DNA of 64,000 nt from Candidatus Nitrosopumilus sp. (GTDB lineage: Archaea > Thermoproteota > Nitrososphaeria > Nitrososphaerales > Nitrosopumilaceae). Positions 63,676 to 64,000 of this stretch are shown here, in pieces (within the stretch, counting starts at the first letter, position 1; each line of letters opens with the position of its first letter). Location: assembly GCF_028278985.1 (NCBI RefSeq), contig NZ_JANQTA010000018.1, positions 1 to 64,000 on the forward strand, read 5' to 3'. The notes below the pieces were generated by a model. It was not told the DNA's origin, did not search any database, and saw only the letters and a program-made list of their open reading frames with translations. Made by a program: the position numbers and the translations under genes.

Positions 63676-64000
63676 ATGTCCATAACTGTAAAGAAAAAAA
63701 CTGGTGATGCGTTTGATGCAATATTACAAATTCCACCAAAAATGATGCCTGATGCAAAACTTCATGATGATGGATGGTGGTCATTTACTGGACCTCATGG
63801 TTCATCTAAACTCAAATTTAATGAAAACAAATCTTTTGGAATTTTAGATCATAAATACATCGATGAAGAATCTACTTGGGATGTTCCAATGCGTGTGGTT
63901 TCAAGTGGTGATTATTCTGAAGTAATTATTACCCTAAACAAGCCTGATGAACTTAGTGATGAACAATTTGATCAAAGAATGGAAGAAATTGGAGAGATGG
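63676..64000 (+). CDS. Unknown protein, 3' truncated by the window edge
   Basis: 108 residues are visible from ATG 63676; an in-frame GTG at 63658 could add six. The strands ILQIPPKMM, DDGWWSFTGPHG and YSEVIITLNKPD give a pattern like the SRPBCC fold (polyketide cyclase/AHSA1), but the hydrophobic ligand pocket cannot be judged because the end is missing. It reads open to the right edge. Confidence 0.6.
   Translation, partial: MSITVKKKTGDAFDAILQIPPKMMPDAKLHDDGWWSFTGPHGSSKLKFNENKSFGILDHKYIDEESTWDVPMRVVSSGDYSEVIITLNKPDELSDEQFDQRMEEIGEM

Overview
The window is about 64 kb of an AT-rich (roughly one third G+C by eye), densely packed archaeal chromosome. The gene content points to a marine ammonia-oxidising archaeon of the Nitrosopumilus type (Thaumarchaeota/Nitrososphaerota). 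It has the division protein CdvA, Alba, FEN1 with a PCNA-binding tail, a proteasome beta subunit, PAC2, deoxyhypusine synthase, archaeal myo-inositol-phosphate synthase, F420 gamma-glutamyl ligase, archaeal/eukaryotic-type ProRS, TrmI and a DRG-type GTPase. TTG and GTG starts are frequent and leaders are short. No rRNA, CRISPR array, transposase or integrase is visible. This looks like core chromosome, not a genomic island.

Layout. 1-6.9 kb: the 3' end of an Alba protein with a Pro/Glu/Thr repeat extension, a small membrane protein, LysE, PAC2, a flavoprotein, a cysteine-free DUF5679-like protein, a zinc-ribbon protein, a short FeoB and dCTP deaminase. 7.2-10.3 kb: a cobW GTPase, WD40 and siroheme-synthase operon. 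10.4-11 kb: a 26-residue metallothionein-like peptide divergent from an HxlR regulator, with palindromes between them. 11-25 kb: deoxyhypusine synthase, INO1, a nitrilase-family hydrolase, SMC, an orphan peptide-ABC ATPase, the ergothioneine pair egtD/egtB, ProRS, an HAD phosphatase, CofE and a PHP protein. 25-36 kb: sulfur and redox genes (TusA, cysteine synthase, thioredoxin reductase, Thi4, siroheme sulfite/nitrite reductase, rhodanese) plus UspA, a CBS protein, malate dehydrogenase and a TPR protein. 36.5-38.6 kb: a collagen-like protein with an unbroken Gly-X-Y tract, then a histone-H1-tail-like basic protein. 38.7-46.6 kb: DRG GTPase, PGPase, ArgRS, CbiX, an SLC13 transporter and a multi-spanning membrane protein. 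46.7-49.5 kb: zinc-ribbon microproteins, a GC-rich RNA candidate and TrmI. 49.5-61.4 kb: NAD(P)HX dehydratase, an M20 peptidase, DoxX, proteasome beta, a PUA protein, homoserine dehydrogenase, MsrB, a double-length ThyX-like protein, CdvA, acyl-CoA synthetase, a PAS protein and FEN1. 61.4-64 kb: three small coupled ORFs, tRNA-Ser(CGA), a Cys/His protein, nitroreductase, an AsnC-type domain and a truncated last gene.

How the genes work together. The strongest theme is sulfur, tetrapyrrole and thiol metabolism. Precorrin-2 dehydrogenase and a CbiX chelatase could supply siroheme to the sulfite/nitrite reductase. Its sulfide could feed cysteine synthase (next to TusA), while EgtB/EgtD could make a thiol-histidine antioxidant, and TrxB and MsrB handle redox repair. 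A second theme is transition-metal handling: FeoB, the CobW GTPase, the metallothionein-like peptide, and many small proteins with two CxxC knuckles.

The most unusual items are the collagen-like protein, the metallothionein/HxlR module, the Pro-Glu-Thr-repeat Alba, the H1-tail-like protein, a proteasome beta subunit with Ala at the Thr1 position, the tandem ThyX-like protein with its motif split between halves, and the run of tail-to-tail gene pairs whose stop codons overlap or abut. All identifications come from reading the sequence; no database search was run.
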